Of a stretch of 64,000 nucleotides of DNA, positions 63,903-64,000 are shown piece by piece (the first letter of the stretch is position 1; each line of letters starts with the position of its first letter). The position numbers and the translations under genes are program-made. The stretch is from Aequorivita viscosa (GTDB taxonomy: Bacteria > Bacteroidota > Bacteroidia > Flavobacteriales > Flavobacteriaceae): the NCBI RefSeq assembly GCF_900106795.1, contig NZ_FNNS01000004.1, positions 124,001 to 188,000 on the forward strand. The letters run 5' to 3'. Under the pieces are notes generated by a model. That model was not told the DNA's origin and searched no databases. It saw only the letters and a list, made by a program, of their open reading frames with translations.

Positions 63903-64000
63903 ATGAGTAATCTTACTGAAATTGTTGATTCTCTAGAAAGTAGCATAGGCAAATTGCTTGCTCGACACGAAGATTTGAGTAGCGCCAAGCTGCAATTGGA
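63903..64000 (+). CDS. Coiled-coil protein, 5' part
   Basis: The first 32 residues (MSNLTEIVDSLESSIGKLLA...) have Leu/Ile heptads. I recognise this as the start of the small coiled-coil protein that usually lies before zapA in Bacteroidota, opposite the M23 peptidase gene; cell-division association is inferred. The gene continues past the window. Confidence 0.7.
   Translation, partial: MSNLTEIVDSLESSIGKLLARHEDLSSAKLQL

Overview
The window comes from a low-GC chromosome of a Bacteroidota, almost certainly a member of the Flavobacteriaceae. Evidence: a gliding-motility PPIase (GldI), a protein with a type IX secretion C-terminal sorting domain, DUF4251/DUF3467/DUF4369 and PepSY-like proteins, promoters of the Bacteroidota form TTTG-N18..21-TAnnTTTG, and near absence of Shine-Dalgarno sequences except in front of rpsU. 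The genus cannot be fixed from the sequence alone. There is no rRNA operon, CRISPR array, intact insertion sequence or prophage; most of the window is ordinary core genome.

Layout. 1-5.5 kb: end of a DUF4251 gene, then a leftward cluster with an OmpR-type response regulator, its histidine kinase and two secreted PepSY-like proteins (one with three repeats), then a HipA-like kinase overlapping a DUF3037 gene. 5.5-5.8 kb: a small TIR-bounded MITE-like element. 5.9-8.2 kb: K+/H+ antiporter and YaaA. 8.4-14.7 kb: cyclophilin-FKBP fusion lipoprotein, gldI, DHH phosphoesterase, ndk, DUF721, a lipocalin-like lipoprotein and an ABC-F ATPase. 15.1-18.4 kb: Wza-like and Wzc-like polysaccharide export pair.

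18.5-34.5 kb is the translation/transcription core: rpsU (strong Shine-Dalgarno), xerC-like recombinase, ribosome hibernation factor, tRNA-Thr(UGU)-Tyr-Gly-Thr(GGU)-tuf, tRNA-Trp-secE-nusG-rplKAJL-rpoBC and a DUF3467 gene. The tRNA-tuf order matches the enterobacterial tufB operon.

34.7-54.1 kb: a secreted VGIGTTNP-type protein, prfC, a coupled idi-PTPS-manA operon, small and lipoprotein genes, a DUF819 transporter-like protein, hydrolase, S1/P1 nuclease, a DoxX-like protein, a Pif1-type helicase fused to HRDC and HTH domains, a ZIP transporter/methyltransferase pair divergent from an RlmL-like methyltransferase, the rlmD-DUF6452-DUF6048 cluster and rocD. 54.1-54.8 kb is a repeat-rich non-coding island between convergent genes. 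54.8-64 kb: a T9SS cargo protein, Smr protein, lipoprotein, cysteine desulfurase, TonB-dependent receptor, M23 peptidase and the start of a coiled-coil gene.

No clear undescribed multi-gene system was found. The points most worth a second look are the 22-bp palindromic repeat array at 54.5 kb, the MITE-like element and its relatives, the HipA-like/DUF3037 pair, the G8 tract in the wzc-like gene, the triple PepSY protein beside a two-component system, and the rpsU translation signal.
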